Origin: Streptomyces montanisoli
GTDB taxonomy: Bacteria > Actinomycetota > Actinomycetes > Streptomycetales > Streptomycetaceae
DNA: 64,000 nt
NCBI RefSeq assembly: GCF_017813245.1
Contig: NZ_JAGIQL010000008.1
Location: 20,325 to 84,324 of the forward strand
Reading direction: 5' to 3'
Shown: piece after piece, positions 1 to 7,477 of the stretch
Layout: each line of letters opens with the position of its first letter
Position numbering within the stretch: position 1 is the first letter of the stretch
The notes under the pieces: model-generated
What the model was told of the DNA's origin: nothing
What the model saw: only the letters and a program-made list of their open reading frames with translations
The model's database searches: none
Position numbers and translations under genes: made by a program

Positions 1-594
1 CCAGTCACGTACGGCATCCGCGTCCAGGTGCCAGCTGCCCAACTCCGTGTAGCTCGCGAGCCCGTAGCCCTGGGCCCCGTAACGCCACAGCGGCAGCGCG
101 TGGTTGGGGCCGTCGCTGCGGCCGGACGCCTCCGTGCGCAGGATCTCGCGCTCGGTCTCCAGCCTGTCAAGCGGCAGGTCCCGCAGGGACGCGCACACGC
201 CGTTGAGGTACGCGACCACTTCCTCCTCGGTCCCCGAGACGTGGAAGACCGTGGCCGTGCTGGTCGTGGCGCCGTTGTAGTGCGCTTCGGTCATGCCCTG
301 GCGGTGCAGCGCCAGGTGTTCCACCAGGTGGGAGATGCCGTGCGTCGCGTACGTCTCGTCCACCGTGCCGACGCGGAAGGCGAGCCCGGCGGAGACCTCG
401 CGGCCCTCGGACGGAGCGGCCGCGTCGGTGGCGGCCGCGTCCGTGGCGGTCGCGTCCGTGGCGGCCGGCGCGGCCAGGAAGGCGCGTATGCCGCACACCT
501 CCGTCTCCCGCACGTGGCCCACCGCCGACGGCGGCGCGGCGTCGCCCGTACCCGTCTGCGCCGCACCGGCGACTGTGGTGGTGTTCTCCGGCAT
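1..594 (-). CDS. Partial M16-family (insulinase/pitrilysin-like) metallopeptidase
   Basis: The 3' part lies beyond the left edge, so only about 198 N-terminal residues are present. Residues 89-93 read HLVEH, the inverted zinc motif HxxEH of M16 peptidases, in the expected setting (THGISHLVEHLALHRQG followed by NG and an ATTTSTATVFHVSG strand). Before it lies an Ala/Thr/Asp-rich linker (about residues 45-60, ATDATATDAAATDAAA) made of tandem GCC/ACG/GAC codons. Start ATG at 594. By family knowledge M16 enzymes cleave small peptides and often work in pairs; no partner is visible here. The next gene downstream on this strand is off the window, and the gene behind it (625-1593) is in the same direction 30 bp away, so the two may be co-transcribed. 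Confidence 0.75.
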   Translation of the reverse strand, partial: MPENTTTVAGAAQTGTGDAAPPSAVGHVRETEVCGIRAFLAAPAATDATATDAAATDAAAPSEGREVSAGLAFRVGTVDETYATHGISHLVEHLALHRQGMTEAHYNGATTSTATVFHVSGTEEEVVAYLNGVCASLRDLPLDRLETEREILRTEASGRSDGPNHALPLWRYGAQGYGLASYTELGSWHLDADAVRDW

Positions 595-624
595 CGGTCA
601 GCCCCTTCTCGGCTTCTCGGCTTG

Positions 625-1593
625 TCAGCTTGTCAGTGTCAGCGCGGTCGTACGGTGGTTGACGAACTGGCTCTCCGGGTCGCCGCGCAGGAAGCCCCAA
701 GGCTGTCTGTCGAACCGTTCGCCGAGCGCCTTGAAGTGCGGGGCGGCCTCGGCGTGATGGCCGCCCGTCGACAGCGCCATCGCGAACAGGGAGTGGCAGG
801 TCACGTCCCAGAAGCCCGGTCGGTGGTCCGGGTGCAGCACTGATCGGGCGGCAGCCTCGGTCAGTTCGTCGCGCACCTCGGGGGAGGCGATGTACTCGCC
901 GTCCGCCGGCTCGTCCAGTTCGAGCCAGTGCTCCATGTGCGCGTCGGCGACCAGCGCCCCCGCCAGGCTCCCCGGCGGCGCGGCGTCCGCGCAGGTGCGG
1001 GCGAACTCGTGCAGCGACTCGTACGTACCGCCCCACTTCGGGCACAGTTTCTGCAGCAGATGGCGCTGAGAAGCGAAGTAGTACGGATGGTGCGCCGCCA
1101 GCCGGTCGTAGCGGCGACGCGCCTCGCTCTGGCCGAGTTCGAGGCCGCGCGCGGTCGCCAGGCGTGCGTTCCAGGCGAGGGCGTACGAGGGATGGTCCGC
1201 GCAGATGCCGATCAGCAACTCCTCGGCGCGCCGAAGCCATTCGTGGAACCGCGTGAACTGGTCCCGCGACACGTACTGGGGCCTGCTGTGGGTGCGGATG
1301 TTCCAGCCGACGACGACGTAGCGCGCGGCGACCAGGGTCCTGGCCAGCGGATCGTCCGGATTCTCGGCCGCGGCACGCTCCAGGTACGCCTCGGTGTCGT
1401 CGATCTCCGTCAGCATCCGCACGGCGTACGCCTGGTCGTCGTCACCGAGGCCGGTCAGGAACCGCCTGGTCGCGGCCCAGTCCCCGGCCTGCGCGGCGGA
1501 CCGCAGCGGGACGAGCGCGGGCGTCGTGACGTAAGGGTCCGACTGCGGCCCGGCGGGCGGTGGGACGGGAGACGGCGGATCAACGGGAGGCAT
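625..1593 (-). CDS. Hypothetical helical-repeat (TPR-like) protein
   Basis: About 322 residues when started at ATG 1593, which has GAGGA 7 bases before it; the open frame extends further upstream but that part is Pro/Arg-rich and unlike protein. After a short Pro-rich head come Ala/Arg/Glu-rich helices (SAAQAGDWAATRRFL, AEAAPHFKALGERF) that look like TPR-type helical pairs, and a CPKWGGTYESLHEFA segment. The PxWGGS-like motif recalls DUF4034 proteins, but I could not verify this. No signal peptide or membrane segment. It precedes the M16 peptidase on the same strand with 30 bp between, so a shared transcript is likely. Function unknown. Confidence 0.6.
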   Translation of the reverse strand: MPPVDPPSPVPPPAGPQSDPYVTTPALVPLRSAAQAGDWAATRRFLTGLGDDDQAYAVRMLTEIDDTEAYLERAAAENPDDPLARTLVAARYVVVGWNIRTHSRPQYVSRDQFTRFHEWLRRAEELLIGICADHPSYALAWNARLATARGLELGQSEARRRYDRLAAHHPYYFASQRHLLQKLCPKWGGTYESLHEFARTCADAAPPGSLAGALVADAHMEHWLELDEPADGEYIASPEVRDELTEAAARSVLHPDHRPGFWDVTCHSLFAMALSTGGHHAEAAPHFKALGERFDRQPWGFLRGDPESQFVNHRTTALTLTS

Positions 1594-1804
1594 GGCGAGT
1601 CCTCGGGATGGATGGACATGGGCGTCCAGCACGCCTCGGTGTTGGTGACCCTGAGGTGTGCAGACGATGACCGGAGTGTGAAGCCGCAGGTTAGCAGCAG
1701 GCGGTGACGGAAGGGGAGAGAGATACGGAACGGGGCCTGCGCCACCCGGGCATCCGACGGCTGGGAGCCGCTGAGAGTGGATCGCTCTCTGCGGGGCCGA
1801 GCCC

Positions 1805-3025
1805 TTACGGCGCGGGCGGGACGGTCCCGACCCGCAGGTATTTCGCGAACTCGATGTCACTGAGGGAGGCGTAGGTGCCGGCGTCGCCGTCCGGCGGCTT
1901 CGACCCGTACTCGGACGCGAAGCTGAACCTGTCGGCGTTCTTGACGTCGAAGGCGCCGTACGTCTGCAGTGCCTTCGCGACCATCCGCTCGTACGGCTTG
2001 AGCGTGGGGTCGGAGTCGATGTCGTAGGCGGGGTCGAGCCAGATGAACTGCCCCTCGTGCCAGCGGCCCTTCTCCCGGCCGTCGCTCGCCACCGCCGGGA
2101 ACACGTGCCGGCCGTCGTTGTCGGGGGCGCCGAAGCTCAGGGCGTGATCGATGCGCCCGGCCTTCCAGTCCGCGCGAGTGATCACTCCTGCGAGACGGGA
2201 GAAACCACCGCCGGTGGCCTTGCCCTTCTTGACGATCGACGCGCGGCGGGTGTCGGTCACGGCGCCCCACTCGCAGCTCGGCCTGCCTGCCTGCACCTTG
2301 ATCCGCCAGCACTCCACCGCCTGCCCGTCCGGCGCGATCACCACTGTCCATTCCCTCTTCGGCGCCTTCCACGACGCGTCCCAGGGGAAGCGGACGCCGG
2401 CGAACGGGTCGGGCCCCCAACTGCCGATGTGCTCGCGTGGGGTGACCGCGTAGGTCGGGGTGCTGGACGTGGCCCGGTACACCGGAAATCCGGCCGTGCC
2501 GGTGTACAACTGCACCTTGCCAGGGGCGAGCAGGTCGTCGACCAGTTCGGCGGAGCCGGACGCCAGATGGGGATGCGGGTGCGGCTGGTTGAAGACGTCG
2601 CCCTCGGCGAACAGGCGGGAGGCCTCGGCGTGGCCCGATGACGGCTGCTTGTCCTGCGGCAGGTTCGCGAGTACGACGCCGGCGGCGGCCAGGGCGAGCG
2701 CGGTAGCACCGACGACGGCAATGACCCACCTCCGCCGAGCGGTTGACGGTGGTGGTGCCGTTGTCGTTGCCTCGTCGAGCTCGTCCCGCGCGGCTCGCCA
2801 CCGCCGTTCCCATTCCGCACGATCCCCGTCGCAGGCTTCGGCGTAGGCCAGAGCGACGTCAAGGGGCGGAAGTTGTGCGCCCTGCGCGGCAGCGGACAGG
2901 GCGCTGGAGGACTGCCCCGTACGCGCGGCCATCTGGCGGTAGGTCGGGCCGCCCGCGGAGTGGCGGAGGGCTCGTAACTCGGAGGCGAACCGCGCCGCCG
3001 GACCGCGCTCCGCATCACCCGGCAT
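1805..3025 (-). CDS. Membrane-anchored protein with N-terminal XRE-type HTH
   Basis: 406 residues. Residues about 12-60 (ELRALRHSAGGPTYRQMAARTGQSSSALSAAAQG) form an XRE-like helix-turn-helix. Residues 97-120 (RRRWVIAVVGATALALAAAGVVLAN) are one membrane segment with preceding arginines, giving an N-in/C-out topology. The remaining 280 or so residues would be outside the cell and match nothing I recognise; they are rich in Trp and charged residues. ATG 3025 is preceded by GGAGGGG. Family knowledge: Streptomyces genomes carry several HTH-TM-extracytoplasmic proteins that may couple envelope signals to transcription. The ligand is unknown. It stands alone, divergent from the gene at 3153. Confidence 0.7.
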   Translation of the reverse strand: MPGDAERGPAARFASELRALRHSAGGPTYRQMAARTGQSSSALSAAAQGAQLPPLDVALAYAEACDGDRAEWERRWRAARDELDEATTTAPPPSTARRRWVIAVVGATALALAAAGVVLANLPQDKQPSSGHAEASRLFAEGDVFNQPHPHPHLASGSAELVDDLLAPGKVQLYTGTAGFPVYRATSSTPTYAVTPREHIGSWGPDPFAGVRFPWDASWKAPKREWTVVIAPDGQAVECWRIKVQAGRPSCEWGAVTDTRRASIVKKGKATGGGFSRLAGVITRADWKAGRIDHALSFGAPDNDGRHVFPAVASDGREKGRWHEGQFIWLDPAYDIDSDPTLKPYERMVAKALQTYGAFDVKNADRFSFASEYGSKPPDGDAGTYASLSDIEFAKYLRVGTVPPAP

Positions 3026-3152
3026 GCCCGTCTCCCCTCCAATGACGTGTACGCGGCTCCGCCAAGTCTAGAGGTGTGGTACGGCAGTTGGAGAGACCAG
3101 AACATCCAGGAAGCCGGTTTCGCGCGGCGGCGCGAGGCAGCAGGATGGGTGC

Positions 3153-3695
3153 ATGGACCAGGGATGGGCGGCCATCGTGGGGGCCGGAGTCGGCGTCGTC
3201 GGCACGTTGAGCACCTCGTGGCTGAAGACGACAGCGGATCGGCGTCTGGCCCGCGACCAGGGGGCGGCCGAACACGGCAGGGAGTTGCGGGGCGAGCGCC
3301 GCGAGGTGTACCTCGCCTTCACGGAGGCCGCGGAGCCGGTCGACGCCGTGCTGCACCGCATAGCCCACCAGGACGGCGTGCCGGCCGCCGTCCGCGACGC
3401 CCCGCCCCCGACGGACGTGCTGCGGGAGGCCGTCGAGGAACTCGGCAAGGCGGTGCACACCCTGTACAAGGCGCAGGCACGGCTCGACCTCATGGGCCCG
3501 GAGGGCGTGGCCGAGGAGGCCGTGAACGTGTGGTCGGACGTGCGGTCCCTGCGGACGTACCTCGAGCGCGTGCTCCAGGGGCAGTTGCCGGACGACGGCT
3601 ACCCGGCCGGCCTCGAACGCGCGGTGGACGCGGTGGAGGCGAGCCGCGAGAGGTTCGCCCGGCGCGCTCGCGAGGTGATGGAGACCGCGCCCTGA
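3153..3695 (+). CDS. Hypothetical protein with N-terminal membrane segment
   Basis: 180 residues. Residues 4-24 (GWAAIVGAGVGVVGTLSTSWL) are a single hydrophobic helix; the rest is charged and helical (heptad-like stretches such as ERREVYLAFTEAAEPVDAVL and SLRTYLERVL), so it is probably a membrane-tethered coiled-coil protein of the cytoplasm. The pattern is common among small actinobacterial hypothetical proteins. It converges with the NmrA-like gene, leaving only 2 bp between the two stop codons. No function can be assigned. Confidence 0.65.
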   Translation: MDQGWAAIVGAGVGVVGTLSTSWLKTTADRRLARDQGAAEHGRELRGERREVYLAFTEAAEPVDAVLHRIAHQDGVPAAVRDAPPPTDVLREAVEELGKAVHTLYKAQARLDLMGPEGVAEEAVNVWSDVRSLRTYLERVLQGQLPDDGYPAGLERAVDAVEASRERFARRAREVMETAP

Positions 3696-3697
3696 AC

Positions 3698-4555
3698 TCA
3701 GGCGTTGATCCGCTCGGCGAGGAGGTCGGCGACCGTGTGCGGTTCGCGGCCCAGGAGTTCGGCCAGCAGCGGGCCGGTTTCCGCGAAGTGGCCGCTGCGC
3801 GCGGCGTCGAAGAACGGCAGCAGCATGCGCGCCATCGGCTCTGGTGTGCCGGAGGCGATCCGGCCGGTGAGCCACTGCTCGTCGTCCAGGACGACTCGGT
3901 TGATGTCACGGCCGGTGAGTTCGGCCGCGGTCGTGGCGATGTCGCCGAAGGTGACGGCACGGCGCGCGGTGAGCGTGACGGGGCCGTCGAAGGGGCGTTG
4001 ACCGGCGAGGATGACCGCTGTGGCTTCGGCGGCGTCGGCGCGGTCCGTCCAGGAGACGGGGCCGTCGGCCGGTGCGGCTATCGCGCCGGTCGCCTGCCAG
4101 GGGCCGAGCAGCCAGTCGAGGCTGTGCGCGTAGAAGCCGTTGCGAAGCGACGTCCAGGCGATCCCCGACGCCGCGAGCAGCGCTTCGGTGGCGGCGTGCT
4201 CGTGCGCCGGGGCGAACGGGCTGCCGGGGCGCACATTCTGGTGACTGGTGTACAGGACGCGCTGCGCGCCCGCGGCGGCCGCGGCCTCGATCGCGTTGCG
4301 GTGCAGGCCGATTCCGTCGGCGGCGGGGTCGTTCTGGGAGACCAGCAGGACCTGTTCGGCGCCCTCGAACGCGTAACGCAGCGCTGCCGGGTCGTCGTAG
4401 GAGCCGCGCCGTACGCGCACGCCGCGATCGGCGAGATGCTGTGCTTTGGTGACGTCGCGGACGCTGACGCCGATGCGGGCCGCGGGGATGCGTTCGAGCA
4501 GGTGCCCGACGACGGCGCCGCCCAGGGCGCCGGTCGCGCCGGTGATGACGATCAC
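3698..4555 (-). CDS. NmrA/SDR-like NAD(P)-binding oxidoreductase
   Basis: 285 residues from GTG 4555, chosen because GGAGG lies 8 bases before it and the Rossmann motif VIVITGATGALGG starts at once (GxTGxxG at residues 6-11). Atypical SDR of the NmrA/quinone-oxidoreductase-2 type: a second beta-alpha unit (VRRGSYDDPAALRYAFEGAEQVLLVSQ) and YTSHQN follow in the expected order, while the catalytic YxxxK of classical SDRs is absent. These proteins bind NAD(P)H and either reduce quinone-like compounds or sense redox state. It follows a TetR gene on the same strand (65 bp gap), an arrangement typical of a repressor and its target. Confidence 0.8.
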   Translation of the reverse strand: MIVITGATGALGGAVVGHLLERIPAARIGVSVRDVTKAQHLADRGVRVRRGSYDDPAALRYAFEGAEQVLLVSQNDPAADGIGLHRNAIEAAAAAGAQRVLYTSHQNVRPGSPFAPAHEHAATEALLAASGIAWTSLRNGFYAHSLDWLLGPWQATGAIAAPADGPVSWTDRADAAEATAVILAGQRPFDGPVTLTARRAVTFGDIATTAAELTGRDINRVVLDDEQWLTGRIASGTPEPMARMLLPFFDAARSGHFAETGPLLAELLGREPHTVADLLAERINA

Positions 4556-4620
4556 GCTGTGTCGCCTCCGTTGTGTTGTGTCGAGGGGCGCCGGTAGGGG
4601 CGAGGGGGACGCTCCGCCGT

Positions 4621-5229
4621 TCATCGGCGCTGGATCAGCGGCAGCACGATGTCGTCCACGATGTGCTCGACGAAGCCCTGGTCGCAGGGCTCCCCGACGA
4701 ATACGAGCCGGTGGACGATGAGCGCCGGGACGATCTCGGCGAACAGTCCGGCGGCTCCGGGAACGAGGTGCTCGTCCTGGATGCCGCCGAACGGCTGCTC
4801 GGTCATCGCCGCTTCGTCGCGGCGCAGGATCCGCCGCATCTCCGCCGCCAGGTCCGGATCGCTGCGCATGCCGGCGAAGAGGGCGCCGAGCAGCCCGATC
4901 TCCTGCTCGGCGATCTGTTCGGTCAGCCATGCCACGGTCCCCAGCAGGGCCTGCCGGAGATCACCGGCCGGGATCGCGGGCGGAACGCTCGCCGCGCGGT
5001 GCTCGACCGCCGCGGCCACCAGCGCGGCCTTGCCGGCGTGGCGCCGGTAGACCGTGGGCTTGCCCACCCCTGCTTCGGCCGCGACCGATTCGATGGACAA
5101 CTGGTCGTATCCGACCTCGACCAGCAGCCTCAGCGTCGCGTCGAGGATCGCCAGATCCCGGCCGGAGTCGCGAGGTCTGCCCCGGGCAGGCTCCGCGCCG
5201 CGGCTGCCGGGCATCATGCTCATCTCCAT
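4621..5229 (-). CDS. TetR-family transcriptional regulator
   Basis: 202 residues, normal for the family. The helix-turn-helix spans about residues 43-70 (SIESVAAEAGVGKPTVYRRHAGKAALV), followed by an all-helical ligand-binding half (TetR_C-like, with TVAWLTEQIAEQEIGLLGALFAGMRSDPDLAAEMRRIL). It lies upstream of the NmrA-like gene on the same strand and probably controls it and itself. The 50 bp upstream hold an AT-richer stretch (TACGAAACGGAACGG followed by GTACGTA, 5232-5253) with imperfect dyad symmetry, a plausible operator. Ligand unknown. Confidence 0.85.
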   Translation of the reverse strand: MEMSMMPGSRGAEPARGRPRDSGRDLAILDATLRLLVEVGYDQLSIESVAAEAGVGKPTVYRRHAGKAALVAAAVEHRAASVPPAIPAGDLRQALLGTVAWLTEQIAEQEIGLLGALFAGMRSDPDLAAEMRRILRRDEAAMTEQPFGGIQDEHLVPGAAGLFAEIVPALIVHRLVFVGEPCDQGFVEHIVDDIVLPLIQRR

Positions 5230-5280
5230 TTACGAAACGGAACGGGTACGTAATGAAAATAGGCCGGAGCGTGCCGGAGG

Positions 5281-5592
5281 TCAACCCCGATCGACACCGA
5301 GCCCGTCCCTGCCCGCGCGACTGCGCTTGTTGACCTCGTCGAGGCGGGCGCGCAGCTGCTGGCGCGGGTCCTGCGCCGACTCCGCGCCGGGCGCGGGCGC
5401 GTCGCCGTCGTCGCTGTCCCGGTCCGGACACGTCGGGCCCCCGCACCGGCACGGGGGCCACTCCAAGGCGGATCCGGGCGGGAGTTCGCCGCCGTCCGAG
5501 GCGGACCCGTCCTTGGGGACGATCAACGCCCCATCGGCGCCGAAGGCTTCGGTCAGGGTGGACAGCATGCGTCGGCTCGGGCTTCGGCTCAT
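5281..5592 (-). CDS. Small hypothetical protein divergent from XRE regulator
   Basis: 103 residues from ATG 5592 (GAGAGG about 12 bases upstream). Contains CRCGGPTCPDRDSDDGD, a Cys-rich knot (CxCxxxxC) that could bind metal, and a charged C-terminus (RQQLRARLDEVNKRSRAGRD). Position, divergent to an XRE/DUF397 pair with 167 bp between, matches small orphan genes often found beside such pairs in Streptomyces. No function recognised; it may be real because codon use matches the neighbours, but there is no family support. Confidence 0.45.
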   Translation of the reverse strand: MSRSPSRRMLSTLTEAFGADGALIVPKDGSASDGGELPPGSALEWPPCRCGGPTCPDRDSDDGDAPAPGAESAQDPRQQLRARLDEVNKRSRAGRDGLGVDRG

Positions 5593-5759
5593 TTCGGCGG
5601 CGCTACCTCTCGTGATTGCGGAGTGTGTCGAACACCTCACAATCTGCTGCCTCCTGCCCTAGCCTCGGAAGGGTTCGCGGTCGTGGGTCCGAACGTGAGA
5701 AATCGCGGGCGCCCGCGTCTCGTGAGCCGCTGTTGCAACGAGCCCACGGGAGTACGCAC

Positions 5760-6617
5760 ATGGCCCGCCCGCCGCGCCAACTCACGCCCGACCTTTCGGC
5801 GCGCCACCTGTTCGGCGCGAAGATGCGCGTGTTCCGGGACAGGAACGGCATGACGCTCGACAGTCTCGCGGCCGTCGTCCACATGAGCCGGAGCCACCTG
5901 TCCCGCGTCGAATGCGCCGAGTACATGCCACCGGCCGACCTCCCGCCCGCGCTGGACGCGGCGTTCGGGACGGACGGCATCTTCCAGGAGCTGTACGCGC
6001 TGGCGCGCCGGGAGATCCATCCCGATCAGTACCGCAGGCGAATGGAGCTGGAGGCGCGGGCGCAGGTGATCGAGGAGTATTCCGGCCATACCGTTCCGGG
6101 CCTCGCGCAGACGGAGGACTACGCACGCGAGATCTTCCGCGCCAGCGATCCCCGGGCGCCGGAGGAGCATGTCGAGTCGCTGGTGAGCGCCCGGTTGAGC
6201 CGGCAGAAGCTCCTGACGGCGAACCCGGCGCCGGAACTGGTGATGATCCTCGACGAGGCGGTGCTGCGGCGGCCTGTCGGCGGCGCCGGGGTCATGGGCG
6301 AACAGTTCGCCCGCCTGATCGAGTTGGCGGACACGCCCACAACCAGTGTGCAGGTGCTGCCGTTCAGCCACGGGGCGCACGCCTTGCTGGGTGGCTCCCT
6401 GACCCTGCTGACCCTGGACGACCGCACGACGGTCGCGTACGAGGAGAGCATCGGAACGGGCACGTTGATCGAGGACTTGGAGGAGGCCACAGCCAGGCGC
6501 CGGGCTTACGATCGCATCAGGGGACACGCCCTGCCGCCGCGCGACTCGGCGGCGATGATCCGTTCGGCCCGGGAGGCTCTGTCAGATGAACACCACTGCC
6601 TCGGACGTCCGGCGTGA
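5760..6617 (+). CDS. XRE-family regulator with DUF5753 C-terminal domain
   Basis: 285 residues from ATG 5760, chosen for GGGAG 7 bases upstream. Helix-turn-helix at about residues 16-60 (FGAKMRVFRDRNGMTLDSLAAVVHMSRSHLSRVECAEYMPP); the rest is the DUF5753 domain with its hallmark EEYSGHTVPGLAQTEDYAR, ARLSRQKLL and PELVMILDEAVLRRPVGG blocks. Streptomyces genomes have dozens of such regulators (WhiJ/BldB-associated type), each paired with a small DUF397 protein, here overlapping its 3' end by 32 bp. It probably binds DNA and is modulated by the DUF397 partner; its target is not visible. Confidence 0.9.
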   Translation: MARPPRQLTPDLSARHLFGAKMRVFRDRNGMTLDSLAAVVHMSRSHLSRVECAEYMPPADLPPALDAAFGTDGIFQELYALARREIHPDQYRRRMELEARAQVIEEYSGHTVPGLAQTEDYAREIFRASDPRAPEEHVESLVSARLSRQKLLTANPAPELVMILDEAVLRRPVGGAGVMGEQFARLIELADTPTTSVQVLPFSHGAHALLGGSLTLLTLDDRTTVAYEESIGTGTLIEDLEEATARRRAYDRIRGHALPPRDSAAMIRSAREALSDEHHCLGRPA

Positions 6618-6831
6618 GACATGGGTGAAGTCCAGCTACAGCAACGGCAATGGCGGCAACTGCCTGGAGTGGGCGCCGCTGCTCGCTGCCGCGAGCGGCG
6701 CGGTGCCGGTCCGTGACAGCAAGTCGCGCTCGGCGGGCGTTCTGGTTTTCCCGGCCGGGAGTTGGGACGTGTTCGTGACGGCGACCGCGCTGGGGCGCTT
6801 CTCCAGTCGCGGAAGCGGCCGCCTCGGGTAA
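6586..6831 (+). CDS. DUF397 protein, partner of the preceding XRE regulator
   Basis: 81 residues with the full DUF397 signature: TWVKSSYSNGNGGNCLEW near the N-terminus, VPVRDSKSRSAGVLVFPAGSWDVFV in the middle. ATG 6586 has GGGAGG upstream and overlaps the regulator gene by 32 bp, so translation of the two is coupled. DUF397 proteins act with DUF5753 regulators in development and antibiotic control in Streptomyces, seemingly as antagonists or co-regulators; this is family knowledge. Nothing unusual apart from a Ser/Arg/Gly-rich tail. Confidence 0.9.
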   Translation: MNTTASDVRRETWVKSSYSNGNGGNCLEWAPLLAAASGAVPVRDSKSRSAGVLVFPAGSWDVFVTATALGRFSSRGSGRLG

Positions 6832-6862
6832 TGGCGGGTGGCCCCGACCTCCGGCGATCTCG

Positions 6863-7039
6863 TCACAGGAGCGTGCCGCGCTTCACGAACCCTTCCAGCA
6901 ACGCTGCCACCGTCTCGTGCTCGATCTGCGATTGCGCGGTCGCCAGGACCAGCTTCTCTGCCGCGTCCACGTCGAGCGGTTCCGTCAGGTCGTAGCCGTT
7001 CACGCCGAGGAGGGCGATGGCTGCCGTGGCGTTCCCCGC
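6863..7039 (-). pseudogene. 3' fragment of a Doc (Fic-fold) toxin gene
   Basis: Reading leftward from 7039, the frame gives AGNATAAIALLGVNGYDL followed by about 38 residues ending KRGTLL-stop (TGA at 6863-6865). This matches the C-terminal end of Doc toxins just after the active-site loop (GNKRTAxxAxxxFLxxNGxxL in the family). No start codon, no N-terminal helices and no HPFxxG half of the motif are present: the fragment begins one codon after the stop of the antitoxin, in the same frame. A deletion of roughly 75-80 codons explains it best. The Lys/Arg of the GNKR motif is also lost (GNAT). So the toxin cannot be made. Confidence 0.65.
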
Positions 7040-7237
7040 CTACTCGTTTTCGAGGCGCTTGTTCAGGACGGCCGATGCACGGGCCGTGCGGACGGCCAGC
7101 GCGGTGATCTTTCGGCGCCGCACCTCGGCCAGGACGGCATCATGAGCCAGTCTCTTCAGGCTGATGTCCTCCTTCTCCGCCTGGTCGCGGAGCGAGGCCA
7201 TCTCCTCTTCGGTGAACACTACGTTGAGTACGGGCAC
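7040..7237 (-). CDS. Antitoxin of a Doc-type toxin-antitoxin pair (now orphaned)
   Basis: 65 residues from GTG 7237, chosen for GGGAGGG 6-8 bases upstream. Sequence starts VPVLNVVFTEEEMASLRDQAEKEDISLKRLAHDAVLAEV: a beta-strand followed by two helices, a ribbon-helix-helix fold like antitoxins found before Doc genes. The C-terminal LAVRTARASAVLNKRLENE would wrap the toxin. The next codons after its TAG stop are the broken 3' end of doc. The dyad at 7251-7272 directly upstream is a likely autoregulatory operator. Confidence 0.65.
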   Translation of the reverse strand: MPVLNVVFTEEEMASLRDQAEKEDISLKRLAHDAVLAEVRRRKITALAVRTARASAVLNKRLENE

Positions 7238-7250
7238 GACCGCCCTCCCC

Positions 7251-7272
7251 TTGGTGCCTGGACTGGTACCAA
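7251..7272. promoter_or_regulatory. Candidate operator of the orphan antitoxin gene
   Basis: TTGGTGCC, 6 bases, GGTACCAA: an inverted repeat with 7 of 8 arm positions matching, ending 14 bp upstream of GTG 7237. Position and symmetry fit an RHH antitoxin binding site. The right half contains GGTACCA, also present in the operator of the intact Doc-like pair at 36272-36302. Confidence 0.45.
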
Positions 7273-7334
7273 CGCGGGCGCGCATCCGCGGCTCTGCCTT
7301 CGGGCACGCCACCCCTGGCTGCAGGTGACCTGTG

Positions 7335-7466
7335 TCACGCGACCTCCTCGCCGAAGAGATCGGCGTTCGCTTCGACGTCATTCGCGGCTTGCGCCCGCCA
7401 GGCTCGAACGGCGGGGGCCGCGTCGCGGAGTTGCTGAGCCCTCAGCGCACGCTCGACGTAGGCCCC
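7335..7466 (-). pseudogene. Possible antitoxin-like C-terminal remnant
   Basis: Leftward frame ending at TGA 7335-7337 gives GAYVERALRAQQLRDAAP then AVRAWRAQAANDVEANADLFGEEVA. The amphipathic composition and terminal acidic run resemble C-termini of small antitoxins. No in-frame ATG or GTG precedes it before the frame runs under the 3' end of cbiD (7478). Could be a chance frame; I keep it because its composition is less Arg/Gly/Pro-rich than the usual shadow frames and because it sits beside another broken toxin-antitoxin locus. Confidence 0.25.
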
Positions 7467-7477
7467 GCGCGCCGCCG

